Assembly (NCBI RefSeq): GCF_009649815.1
Contig: NZ_WJIC01000020.1
Span: 1-64,000 of the forward strand
DNA from: Nocardia sp. SYP-A9097
GTDB taxonomy: Bacteria > Actinomycetota > Actinomycetes > Mycobacteriales > Mycobacteriaceae
Reading direction: 5' to 3'
DNA length: 64,000 nt
Both the position numbers and the translations under genes were made by a program. Every line of letters begins with the position of its first letter. The stretch's first letter is position 1. The notes under the pieces are model-generated. The model saw only the letters and a list, made by a program, of their open reading frames with translations. It was not told the origin of the DNA and did no database searches. Positions 34,781-43,412 of the stretch are shown piece by piece.

Positions 34781-36176
34781 GGGTTCCTTCTTTCAGCACA
34801 GCCTCTTCCAGGACGGGCATGGCCAGCACGGCGTGTGCATTGGTGCCGCTGACGCCGAAGGATGAGACCGCGCCGTAGCGCAGGCCCTCGCGCGGCTCCC
34901 AATCGGTGAGTTTCGCCGCCAGGCGCAGACTTCCGGCCTCCCAGTCGAATCGGGTGCTGGGGTTGTCGGCGTGCCGGGTGGGTGCGATCTGGCCGTGCAG
35001 GCCGCTGAGCAGGACCTTGATCAGGCCGAGCAGGCCCGCGGCGGCCTGCGCGTGGCCCAGATTGGATTTCACCGAGCCGAGCAGCGGGGTGCTGCCGTCG
35101 GCGCGGGGTGCGCCGTAAACCTGTTGCAGGGCAGCCAATTCCAGTGGGTCGCCGACGGCGGTGCCGGTGCCGTGCCCCTCGATCATGTCGACCAGCGCCG
35201 GATCGATACCCGCGGCGGCGACGGTGGCGCGCACCAGGCGTTCCTGCGCCGCCGAGCTGGGGACCGCGATGGGCGCGCCCTTGCCGTTGTGGTTGATGCG
35301 GGAGCCGAGCAGCCGGGCGTAGACGCGATGCCCGAGCGCGCGAGCCCGCGATTCACGCTCCAGCACAACGACTCCGACGCCCTCGCCCCACAGCGTGCCG
35401 AGCGCGTTATCCGAATACGGCTTGCATTGTCCATCGGCGGCGAGGGCATTGTTCTTGGAGAATTCGAAGAACGCGCCGGGTGCACCCATGACGCAGGCCG
35501 CGCCCGCGAGCGCCCATTCGCATTCGCTGTTTCGAATAGCGTTGGCGGCCAGGTGGATTGCCGCCAGCGAGGATGCACAGGCGACATCCACCACCACGGA
35601 CGGGCCGCCCAGTCCGAGCACATTGGAAATGCGCCCGGCGACCGCGCCCAATGCCTGACCGGCGGCCCGATATCCGGTGTACTCGTTGACGGTCGCGCCG
35701 TGCGGGCCGTACTCGGTATTGGATGCGCCCATATAGCAACCGATATCGTCACCGTCGCCGAGTGCGGCGGGGTTGATGCCCGCGTTCTCGAGTGCCCGCC
35801 AGGCCACCCGCAATGCGACGCGCTGCTGCGGATCCATGGCGACGGCCTCGCGTGGAGTGATGCTGAAGAACTGCGGATCGAAATCGGATGCGGTGGACAG
35901 GAATCCGCCCGCATCGCGCACCTGACCCCAGCCCTCGGTCTCCGCCAGGCCGAACAGCCGCTCCAGCGGCCAGCCCCGATCACGCGGGAAAGGCCCGATG
36001 AGGTCACGTGATTCGGCGAGTGCGGCCCAGTACTGCGCCGGTGTCTCGATACCGCCGGGTGCCTCGACGGCCATACCGGTAATGACGATCGGGTCGTCCA
36101 CAACCCCGGTCACCGCACCCGCATCGGGAGCGAGCGGGGTGGTGGGCGCGCCGTCACGAGGGCGGGTCTTGTTCAT
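34773..36176 (-). CDS. Stand-alone beta-ketoacyl synthase (MbtC/NbtB-like)
   Basis: 467 aa single ketosynthase domain. Catalytic Cys is in VDVACASSLAAIHLA, the two His in EGHGTGTAVGDP and SNLGHAQAAAGLLG, and the C-terminus has SSFGVSGTNAHAVL. Discrete KS proteins paired with an AT-KR-ACP protein are the arrangement of MbtC/MbtD and NbtB/NbtC. The enzyme would condense a fatty acyl starter with the extender on the downstream ACP. The start overlaps the thioesterase stop by 4 nt, and its end overlaps the PKS gene, so the three are translationally linked. No docking helices are obvious. Confidence 0.94.
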   Translation of the reverse strand: MNKTRPRDGAPTTPLAPDAGAVTGVVDDPIVITGMAVEAPGGIETPAQYWAALAESRDLIGPFPRDRGWPLERLFGLAETEGWGQVRDAGGFLSTASDFDPQFFSITPREAVAMDPQQRVALRVAWRALENAGINPAALGDGDDIGCYMGASNTEYGPHGATVNEYTGYRAAGQALGAVAGRISNVLGLGGPSVVVDVACASSLAAIHLAANAIRNSECEWALAGAACVMGAPGAFFEFSKNNALAADGQCKPYSDNALGTLWGEGVGVVVLERESRARALGHRVYARLLGSRINHNGKGAPIAVPSSAAQERLVRATVAAAGIDPALVDMIEGHGTGTAVGDPLELAALQQVYGAPRADGSTPLLGSVKSNLGHAQAAAGLLGLIKVLLSGLHGQIAPTRHADNPSTRFDWEAGSLRLAAKLTDWEPREGLRYGAVSSFGVSGTNAHAVLAMPVLEEAVLKEGTHA

Positions 36177-36937
36177 CGCGCCACCGCCGATCGGATCGGC
36201 TCGGCGGCAAGGGTTTCCGCAATGGCCGGGACATGGTCGTGCAGGTAGAAATGGCCACCGTCGAACATGCTCACCTGGAGTTCGTGTGGGGTGTGCGCCT
36301 GCCAGCCGTACAGGTCGCCGATGGACACGAATTCGTCGTCACTGCCGCCCATGGCCTGCACGGGCGCGTCGAGCCGGACATCCTGGGCGCAGGTGTAGGC
36401 GTCGAAGGCGGCGTAGTCGGCCTTGAGCGCCGGCAGCGCCATCCGCATGAGTTCGCGATTGCCCAGGACGTCGGCTCCGGTACCCTGCAGGCCGCCGACG
36501 TGGTCGAGCAGTTCCTCGTCCGCGGTCGGATGCGGGGGCATATCGGCCACCCGCCACGGCGCGACCGCACCGGAGACAGCCAGCAATCGCACCGGAATAC
36601 CCGAAGCCGCTGCGAGCCTGGCGAATTCGAATGCCACCACCGAGCCCATGCTGTGCCCGAAGACGGTGATCGGCTCACCGCTATTGCTCGGGGCGCGTAC
36701 GAACTCCGCGAACGCGCCGGCGGCGATCTCCGGTACGGTGCGCAGCGCGGCCTCGCGGGCGCGGTCCTGGCGGCCCGGGTACTGGAAGATCGAGACATCG
36801 AAGTGTTCGCTCAGTGCCTTGGAGAACGGGCGGTAGGTGGAGGCCCCGCCGCCCGCGTGCGGGCAGATGACCAGTGGCGGGTTGCCCGCCGCGCGCGGTC
36901 GATGGAATTTGCGGATCCAGCCGAGAGAATTGCTCAT
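36173..36937 (-). CDS. Type II thioesterase
   Basis: 254 aa alpha/beta hydrolase of the type II thioesterase class: oxyanion loop CPHAGGGASTYRPFS, nucleophile Ser in VFGHSMGSVVAFEFA, acid near MGGSDDEFV, and His in MFDGGHFYLHD. Such enzymes remove aberrant acyl groups from carrier proteins; none of the NRPS genes here ends in an integrated thioesterase, so a role in release is also possible. Start ATG 36937 was chosen because AGGAG lies 8 nt upstream; a start nine codons earlier is weaker. 55 nt downstream of the large NRPS and coupled to the KS gene. Probably equivalent to the thioesterase of the nocobactin locus. Confidence 0.92.
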   Translation of the reverse strand: MSNSLGWIRKFHRPRAAGNPPLVICPHAGGGASTYRPFSKALSEHFDVSIFQYPGRQDRAREAALRTVPEIAAGAFAEFVRAPSNSGEPITVFGHSMGSVVAFEFARLAAASGIPVRLLAVSGAVAPWRVADMPPHPTADEELLDHVGGLQGTGADVLGNRELMRMALPALKADYAAFDAYTCAQDVRLDAPVQAMGGSDDEFVSIGDLYGWQAHTPHELQVSMFDGGHFYLHDHVPAIAETLAAEPIRSAVAR

Positions 36938-36992
36938 AGTCCTTGCTCCTGTATCTGCGCGCACGAATTCCGGGTACGCGAATTCCGGGCGC

Positions 36993-39900
36993 TCACTGCC
37001 ACATTCGACGCATTACCAGCAGGCCGTGATCCTCGTCGCCGATGACGGCGGCCGCGTCGATGCGGTTGTCCGGGGCGGCGGCAATGGCGCGCAGGGTGTC
37101 ATGGAAGGCCGCCTCGATGATCTCGGCCTCGGTGTCGTCGAAGGAGTCCTCCGCATAGAAGACCACAGCCTGGACGCCGTCGCCGGGCAGCAGTGAATTG
37201 GCGGGGAAGATCATCACCAGTAGCGCGTTATCGGTCGCGCCACCGCCCTCGAAGCTGACCAGGTCCAGATTCGCCTGCGCCAGTAGGGCTTCCAGTTCTT
37301 CGCGGCCGGGCGGATAGGACTGGAAGACGAACATGGAGTCGAAGAGCCTGCGCACACCGGTGGCGCGGATGGCGGAGGTGAGGCGGTATTGATGGAATTC
37401 CATGAGTTCGACTCGGCGGCGCTGGATTTCGGCCAGCAGCTCACGCCAGCTGGCCGCACCGCGAAGCCCGACCGCCACCGGAATGGTGTTGGCGAAGCAG
37501 CCGACGGCATTGTCCACCTCGTCGAGATCGGCGGGGCGTCCGGAGACCACCTCACCGAATACCGCTGTCTCCGAACCTGTTACGTAGCGCAGCACATTGG
37601 CCCAGGCGAGCTGGCAGATCACACTGAAGGTGGTGCCCAGTTCGGCGGCGAGCGCGGTGAGCCGATCCACTACCTCGGCATCGATGACGGCGGAGCGGCC
37701 GGTGGGCACACCACCACCCTCGGGCACCCGGTTGGGTGCCACCAGGCACGGCTGTACACCGTCGAGGTATCCGGACCACGCGGCTTCGGTGGCCGCCTCA
37801 CGATCCTGGGTCAGGCGGAGGAATTCGGCGAAGGTGTCCGGATTTCCGAGTGGTGCGGCGGTCCCGTCGCTGAGGTAGGCGGCGAAGATCTCCTGTGGCA
37901 GCAGCTGCCCCGACCAGCCGTCGGTGAGCAGATGATGCGAGGTCAGCACCAGCATGTGCACCGCCCCGGGCAGGTGCACGACCGTGGCCCGGGTGAGCGG
38001 ACCCCGGGAGAGATCGAACTGCTCGCCCTGATCGGCCCGCAGGAAATCCTGTAGCCGCTGATCGGCATCCGGGCGCGCGGCGAAGTCGACCTCGCGAACC
38101 GGGACGGCCACGTGATCGGTGACGATCGCATACGGCTGACCGGCATGCGATACCGAAATCGCCACGCGCAGATTGGGATAGCGGTTGATCACCGTATCCA
38201 GGGCGGCGGTCAGGCGTGGCATGTCCACTGCGCCGCGCACGGCGATCATGGTCTGCACATTGTAGAAATCCTTGCCGCCGGATCCGAGCGCGGTGAAGTA
38301 CAGCCCCGCCTGCATGGGTGCGAGCGGATGCACATCGGCGAACGTGCCGTACAGCGTCTGCCAGCGGTCCAGATCCAGCTGGGTGACCTCGCGGGCCAGC
38401 ACATCACCAGGCGTGAAGCGGCGGCTGGAGTCGTCGCGCACCGTCTTGGCGAAATCGCGCAGGCCACCGGCCCACAGGTCGGCGAACTCGTGCACCTCGG
38501 CCTCGGTGAGCACCCCGGCGGGGAAACGGAAGGAGGCGCGCAGGCTGGCGCGATCACCGTCGGTGACGGTCACGGTATTCACGTCCAGGACCGCCGCCAC
38601 CGGCATGGCAGCGTCCGCGTGACCACCGAGGTAACCGAATTCCGGTGCGGCCGCCCAGATTTCGGCCGACTCGGCGACGGCGAAGCGGCCCATGTAGTTG
38701 AAGCTGAGCTGCGGTGCGGGCCGATCGCCCAGCACGTCGTGGCCCGGCTCGTTCAACCAGCGCAGCAGACCCCAGCCGATACCGGAATCCGGGACGGCCG
38801 ACAACTGCTCCTTGACCGCCTTCACCGCGTCCACCAGATCGGTCTCGATGCCCCTCATGACATCGAGAGCGACCGGGTAAGTGCTGGTGAACCAGCCCAC
38901 GGTGTTCGCGAGATCGGCTCCGGCGAAGAGGTTTTCGATCCGGCCGTGCCGCTCCATGGTGAGCGCGACGGTCCCGGTATCGCGGTCCCGCGCCCGCCGG
39001 AAGCGATGCACGGCAACGGCAAGCGCCGCCACCTGGATATCCAGGAAATCGCAGCCGAAAGCCTGGGCACCGGTGGTCATCAGGAACCGGGTGTCCTCGG
39101 CGTCCAATTCGGTGGTGACCTCACACAGGGTCGCGATGGTGTCCACCGCCGGGTCGAAGGCACGTGCACCGAGCAGCGGATCGGCACACTCGGCGATCTG
39201 CTGCCAGCGCGGCAATTCGCCTGCGAGAGAGTCACTCTCGGCGTACCGCGCCAGATTCGTATTCCAGGCCCGCACCGATGTGCCGGTCTCCGGTTCGAGC
39301 ACACCGTCCTGCCAGAACGCGCGCAGATCATCGTGCAGGATGCGCCAGGAGACGCCGTCCACCACCAGGTGGTGGATCACCAGCAGCAGGCGGCCGACAG
39401 CCCGATCCGGGGTCCGCACCCACACCGCGCCGACCATCCGCCCGGCAAACGGATCCAGCCCGGCCCCGACAGCATGCAGCCGCTCCTGCAACACCGCACC
39501 GGCGGTGAGTTCCCATTCCTCCCCGGCAATCTCGACCTCGACCAGCTCGACCGGCGGATACCCCGCACCGACCTCCGGCATGTAGTAGGCAAGGCCCCCA
39601 TCCTTACCTGCGGCCAGCTCATCCCCCGTCATCCCGGCACGTTTTTGGCCGGGCTCCACCTCCTCAGCGTGGATTCCGGCCGAAAGCGCGCCGGAATGAC
39701 GGGGGGAGGCCTCACCATCGGGTGTGGGCGCGACGTCGAGTCGGGCCCGCAGCAGGGGGTGCCTGTCGAGCAAGGCGCGCACGGCCGCGGTGAGGCGTTC
39801 CGCTGTGGCGTCCGGTGGGGTGACGACGGCGGTGGCCTGGCTGTATCCGGTGTATTCGCCGGCCTTTTCGACCAGCATGGCGGCGATGGGGTTGAGCGGG

Positions 39901-42900
39901 ATCCAGCCGGTGTCCGCGCCCGCGTCGAACAGGGCTGGTGCGCTGGTCTCGGTGATGGGGGTGGTCGCGGCGGCGATGGCGGCAATGGTGCGGGCATCGA
40001 AGAGAGCACTGGTGGTGATGGCCAGGCCGCGCTTCTTGAGGGCTGAGGCCATGCGGATGGCGGTGATGGAGTCGCCGCCCAGCGCCAGGAAGTCGTCATC
40101 GGCGGCGAGAGTGAGATCGTCGGTCAAGCCGAGTACCTGGCGAACGGCCTCGGCGACAAGGGTTTCCGGGCCGTCGCTCAAATCCCGGCCGCGTCCGGTG
40201 CTGCCGCCGAGATCCGGCTCCGGGAGGGCGCGGCGATCCAGTTTGCCGTTCGCGGTGAGTGGTAGCGATGCCATGCGCACCAGGGCTGCCGGAATCATGT
40301 ACTCGGGCAGGCGTTCCGCAAGGTACGCGCGGATGGTTACGGCAATTGCCGTCTCGGAATCGGTGGCGCACAACGAATTCGGTTCGGCGACGTAATAGCC
40401 GACCAGGACCGAATCATTCCCTCGCGGCACAGCGATGGCGGCGGCCGAACCGATACCGGGCATGCGGCGCAGCGTCGTACCGATCTCGCCGAGTTCGATA
40501 CGGTGACCGCGAATCTTGACCTGATCGTCCACGCGACCCAGGTATTCCAGGCGGCCACGCGAATTCCAGCGCACGATATCGCCGGTACGGTACATACGCG
40601 CACCGGATTCGGGGGCGAAGGGGCAGGCCACGAAGGTGCCGGAGCTCAGCCCCGGGCGGCGATGGTAGCCCTGGGCCAACTGCACGCCGCCCAGATACAG
40701 CTCACCGGTGACACCCGGCGATACCTGCCGCAGCTGCTCGTCGAGGACGAAGACCGACGAATTCGATTCGGGCACACCGATGAGCGCCGAGCGGATCTCA
40801 TCGCCGCCCCGGGTGCCCGCGAAATCCTCATGGGTGAGGTCCATGGCGGCCTCGGTCGGACCGTACAGGCCGAGCACGGTGCCACCGAAGACGCGGCTCG
40901 CCTCCTCCACCAGGGCGGGGGGCACAGATTCGCCGCCGAGGTAGACGTAGCGCATGGACTGCAAGCGTTCCGGGTCCGGACCTGCGTCGAGGAAGGCACG
41001 GGTCACGCTCGGCACCAGGGACAGCTGAGTCACCCTGTGCCGGTGAATGATTTCGGCCAGGGCCTCCACATCGGCCTGCCACCACTCCGGATGCGGGAGC
41101 ACGGTCGCCGAACCGGTACACAGCGCATTGACCAGTTCGAAGACCGAGACATCGAAGCCGATCGGGGCCTTCTGCAGAATGCGCTCCTCGCCGAAGCCGA
41201 GGTAGTCACGCATCCACTGCACGTGATTGGCGATAGCGCGGTGATGGATGACCACGCCTTTGGGACGCCCGGTAGTGCCGGACGTGTAGAGCAAGTAGGC
41301 GGCATCCAGCGGATGGATGGGGCGGGCCAGTTCATCCGCGCGCACCGGAGTGGCATCGGCGGCGGCCAATTCGGCGAGAATGGCCGGGTCGGTGAGGTCC
41401 AGCAACGCGGATGACCCCCCGCTGTGGATCCCGGCCAAAAGCGCGCCGGGATGACGGGGGGAATCGGGGGCGATCGTGGTGACCATGAGGGTGAGTTCGG
41501 AGTCGTCGAGCATGTACTCGATGCGGTCCTGCGGGTAGCTCGGGTCTGCGGGGACGTAGACTGCGCCCGCGCGCAGGACGGCCGCGAAGATGACCGGGAG
41601 CCATTCGCTGCGTTCGGCGTAGACGCCGATCCGATCACCGTTGCGCACACCGCGTTTCAGCAGCAGGCGGGTGAATCCGTTTACGCGGGAGTCGAATTCG
41701 GTGTAGTCGAGTTCGATGTCGTCGAATATCACCGCGACCCGGTCCGGATGTTCTTGTGCCGACGCGCGGATCATGGCGTCGACGGTTTCGGGGGTGATGG
41801 CGGGGCGGTCACCGTGGGACCAGTCGGCCAGGCGGGCGCGGTCTGAGGCGGAGAGGGTCTCGAGCGAAGCGAGGGTCGCGCCCGGGGTGGCAGCGGCCAG
41901 GATCTGATCGATGTATTCGTGCAGTCGTTCGATGGTGCCGCGATCGAAAAGGTCTGTGCGGTAGGTGATCTGCACATCGGTGCGGTCGGCGTGCATGAAG
42001 GTCTCCACGACCAGCGGCAGTAGTGCGCCGCCATTGTCGATGAGTTCCCAACTGGTGGTCGCGCCCGGCAGCTGTGGGCCGTCGATCTTCTGGTGCAGGA
42101 AAAGCACCATGGTGTCGAAGAGTTTGGAGCCGACATGTCCGGTGGCGCTGTTCGCCGCGCGGACAATGCCCTCCTGCGGAAAATGCTTGTGCCGGAACGC
42201 TTCCGTGGTGGTGGCGCGCACCTGATCCACCAGTTCGGCGAAGGTGTTCGCGCCCGCGCCGGTGCAGCGCAGCGGAATCATATTGGAGAGATTGCCGATC
42301 AGGAACTCCTGACCGGACTCCTCACGATTGGCCACCGTGGTGCCGATGACGATATCGCGCTGACCGGTGGTCTGGCGCAGCGCCAGATAGTAGGCGGCCA
42401 GGAACACCGCGAACGGGGTGCTGCGCAGATCAGTGGAGAGTCGCCGCAGATTGGCGTCCGCGCGCTCACCCAGCAGCCGGTCGAAGCGGTCGCCGCGCTC
42501 GGTGATGGTGACCGGGCGGCGATCGCAGGGCAGTTGGAGTTCGGGGACTTCACCATCGAATTGGCTTGCCCAGAAATCGATTTCGGCGCCGTGGTCACCG
42601 TCGAGGTGGCGGTCCTGCTCCCATTCGGCGAAGTCGGCGACCTGTAGCCGCAGCGGCTCCACCGTAATGTCGCCGGTGCGCGCCTGACGGTAGAAGTTCT
42701 CCACATCGCGCGAGAGGGCGGGCAGGGTCATCCCGTCCCAGGCGATGTGCTGGATCACCAGCAGAACGACCAAGCGATCGGGGCGGGTGCGGGCGAAGGT
42801 GACGCGCAGTGAGGACTCCGACGACAGGTCGAAGGTCTCGTACGCGGCCGCCCGGGTCAGTTCGGCCAGTCGACGGTCGGCCTCGGCCGCATTCCCTGCG

Positions 42901-43343
42901 GCGCAGTCGATTTCGGCGCGCGGTCCGTCGGCCGCTCCCGCTGCGGTGTGGCCGATTTCGGCCGGTCGCCCGTCCGTCGCACCCGTGGCGGTGAGGTCGA
43001 TATCGGTCAGCCGGGGTGGCAGGTCATCGTGAATGCGCTGGTAGGGGTTGCCCTGCTCGTCATTGTGGTAGGTGGTGCGCAGTACCTCATGTCGTCGCAC
43101 CAATGCCAGGAACGAGCGGCGCAGTGCGTCCGCGTCCACCTCACCGTCGAAAGTCAGTGCCAGACACAGGTTGTAGGCGGCGCTGTCGGGGGTGATCTGC
43201 TGATGCGCCCAGACATAGCGCTGCCCGAACGACAGGGCCGCGCGGGTGCGATCGCGGCGCACCGGCACCGCGGGTGCGGCCGCCAGGCCTGCGGTGGCGA
43301 GGCGGGCCGCCATTGCTGCCTGTAGGTCTTCCAGCGACTTCAT
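36993..43343 (-). CDS. NRPS, C-A-PCP-E-C (2116 aa)
   Basis: Two-part NRPS. C1 about residues 35-480 (QHIAWDG, catalytic second His kept). A about 490-1000: LLYTSGTTGRPKGVV, LYGPTEAAMD, YRTGD, NGKLDRRALPEP; selectivity residues aligned by eye D-V-F-S-V-L-L-M-D-K, which resembles serine codes but is not decisive. PCP about 1045-1110 (FLALGGDSITAIRM). Epimerisation domain about 1120-1600 (IHHLVVDGVSW, ending in SFNYMGRF). C2 about 1640-2080 (SHHLLTDGWSG intact). No thioesterase. Two palindromic repeat insertions lie in frame: a single arm in the A domain (about residues 629-640) and a full element in the E domain (about 1214-1238). The terminal C2 may join the next module or release by cyclisation. 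69 nt after the ArCP-Cy gene. Confidence 0.93.
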   Translation of the reverse strand: MKSLEDLQAAMAARLATAGLAAAPAVPVRRDRTRAALSFGQRYVWAHQQITPDSAAYNLCLALTFDGEVDADALRRSFLALVRRHEVLRTTYHNDEQGNPYQRIHDDLPPRLTDIDLTATGATDGRPAEIGHTAAGAADGPRAEIDCAAGNAAEADRRLAELTRAAAYETFDLSSESSLRVTFARTRPDRLVVLLVIQHIAWDGMTLPALSRDVENFYRQARTGDITVEPLRLQVADFAEWEQDRHLDGDHGAEIDFWASQFDGEVPELQLPCDRRPVTITERGDRFDRLLGERADANLRRLSTDLRSTPFAVFLAAYYLALRQTTGQRDIVIGTTVANREESGQEFLIGNLSNMIPLRCTGAGANTFAELVDQVRATTTEAFRHKHFPQEGIVRAANSATGHVGSKLFDTMVLFLHQKIDGPQLPGATTSWELIDNGGALLPLVVETFMHADRTDVQITYRTDLFDRGTIERLHEYIDQILAAATPGATLASLETLSASDRARLADWSHGDRPAITPETVDAMIRASAQEHPDRVAVIFDDIELDYTEFDSRVNGFTRLLLKRGVRNGDRIGVYAERSEWLPVIFAAVLRAGAVYVPADPSYPQDRIEYMLDDSELTLMVTTIAPDSPRHPGALLAGIHSGGSSALLDLTDPAILAELAAADATPVRADELARPIHPLDAAYLLYTSGTTGRPKGVVIHHRAIANHVQWMRDYLGFGEERILQKAPIGFDVSVFELVNALCTGSATVLPHPEWWQADVEALAEIIHRHRVTQLSLVPSVTRAFLDAGPDPERLQSMRYVYLGGESVPPALVEEASRVFGGTVLGLYGPTEAAMDLTHEDFAGTRGGDEIRSALIGVPESNSSVFVLDEQLRQVSPGVTGELYLGGVQLAQGYHRRPGLSSGTFVACPFAPESGARMYRTGDIVRWNSRGRLEYLGRVDDQVKIRGHRIELGEIGTTLRRMPGIGSAAAIAVPRGNDSVLVGYYVAEPNSLCATDSETAIAVTIRAYLAERLPEYMIPAALVRMASLPLTANGKLDRRALPEPDLGGSTGRGRDLSDGPETLVAEAVRQVLGLTDDLTLAADDDFLALGGDSITAIRMASALKKRGLAITTSALFDARTIAAIAAATTPITETSAPALFDAGADTGWIPLNPIAAMLVEKAGEYTGYSQATAVVTPPDATAERLTAAVRALLDRHPLLRARLDVAPTPDGEASPRHSGALSAGIHAEEVEPGQKRAGMTGDELAAGKDGGLAYYMPEVGAGYPPVELVEVEIAGEEWELTAGAVLQERLHAVGAGLDPFAGRMVGAVWVRTPDRAVGRLLLVIHHLVVDGVSWRILHDDLRAFWQDGVLEPETGTSVRAWNTNLARYAESDSLAGELPRWQQIAECADPLLGARAFDPAVDTIATLCEVTTELDAEDTRFLMTTGAQAFGCDFLDIQVAALAVAVHRFRRARDRDTGTVALTMERHGRIENLFAGADLANTVGWFTSTYPVALDVMRGIETDLVDAVKAVKEQLSAVPDSGIGWGLLRWLNEPGHDVLGDRPAPQLSFNYMGRFAVAESAEIWAAAPEFGYLGGHADAAMPVAAVLDVNTVTVTDGDRASLRASFRFPAGVLTEAEVHEFADLWAGGLRDFAKTVRDDSSRRFTPGDVLAREVTQLDLDRWQTLYGTFADVHPLAPMQAGLYFTALGSGGKDFYNVQTMIAVRGAVDMPRLTAALDTVINRYPNLRVAISVSHAGQPYAIVTDHVAVPVREVDFAARPDADQRLQDFLRADQGEQFDLSRGPLTRATVVHLPGAVHMLVLTSHHLLTDGWSGQLLPQEIFAAYLSDGTAAPLGNPDTFAEFLRLTQDREAATEAAWSGYLDGVQPCLVAPNRVPEGGGVPTGRSAVIDAEVVDRLTALAAELGTTFSVICQLAWANVLRYVTGSETAVFGEVVSGRPADLDEVDNAVGCFANTIPVAVGLRGAASWRELLAEIQRRRVELMEFHQYRLTSAIRATGVRRLFDSMFVFQSYPPGREELEALLAQANLDLVSFEGGGATDNALLVMIFPANSLLPGDGVQAVVFYAEDSFDDTEAEIIEAAFHDTLRAIAAAPDNRIDAAAVIGDEDHGLLVMRRMWQ
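39628..39700. repeat. Palindromic (BIME-like) element 1 inside the NRPS E domain
   Basis: Two inverted 32-nt arms (39628-39659 and 39669-39700; 26 of 32 positions complementary) with a 9-nt loop. Each arm is itself a hairpin (T[CT]CCGGC ... GCCGG[GA]-type core). In the minus-strand CDS the arms read RHSGALSAGIH and VEPGQKRAGMT, a stretch foreign to the E-domain sequence around it. Confidence 0.85.
41424..41455. repeat. Palindromic element 2, single arm, inside an NRPS A domain
   Basis: One 32-nt arm starting GTGGATCCCGGCCAAAAG, identical at all 32 positions to the right arm of element 3 nearly 4 kb away in another gene. No matching second arm is present. It reads RHPGALLAGIH in the CDS, between VTTIAPDSP and SGGSSALLDL, upstream of the A3 motif. 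Confidence 0.85.
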
Positions 43344-43412
43344 CAGGTGAGAACCAATCCTTGTCCTTCGAGAAACCCCTGCGCCGGAGCGTTTTCCGAC
43401 GCATCGAATCGA

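Noticed and set aside
38112..40046. Long plus-strand open frame (644 codons) antisense to the large NRPS
   Set aside because: Codon-position GC bias of the minus-strand NRPS opens the complementary frame; the sequence is His/Arg/Gly-rich with no family likeness, and the minus strand has complete NRPS motifs.
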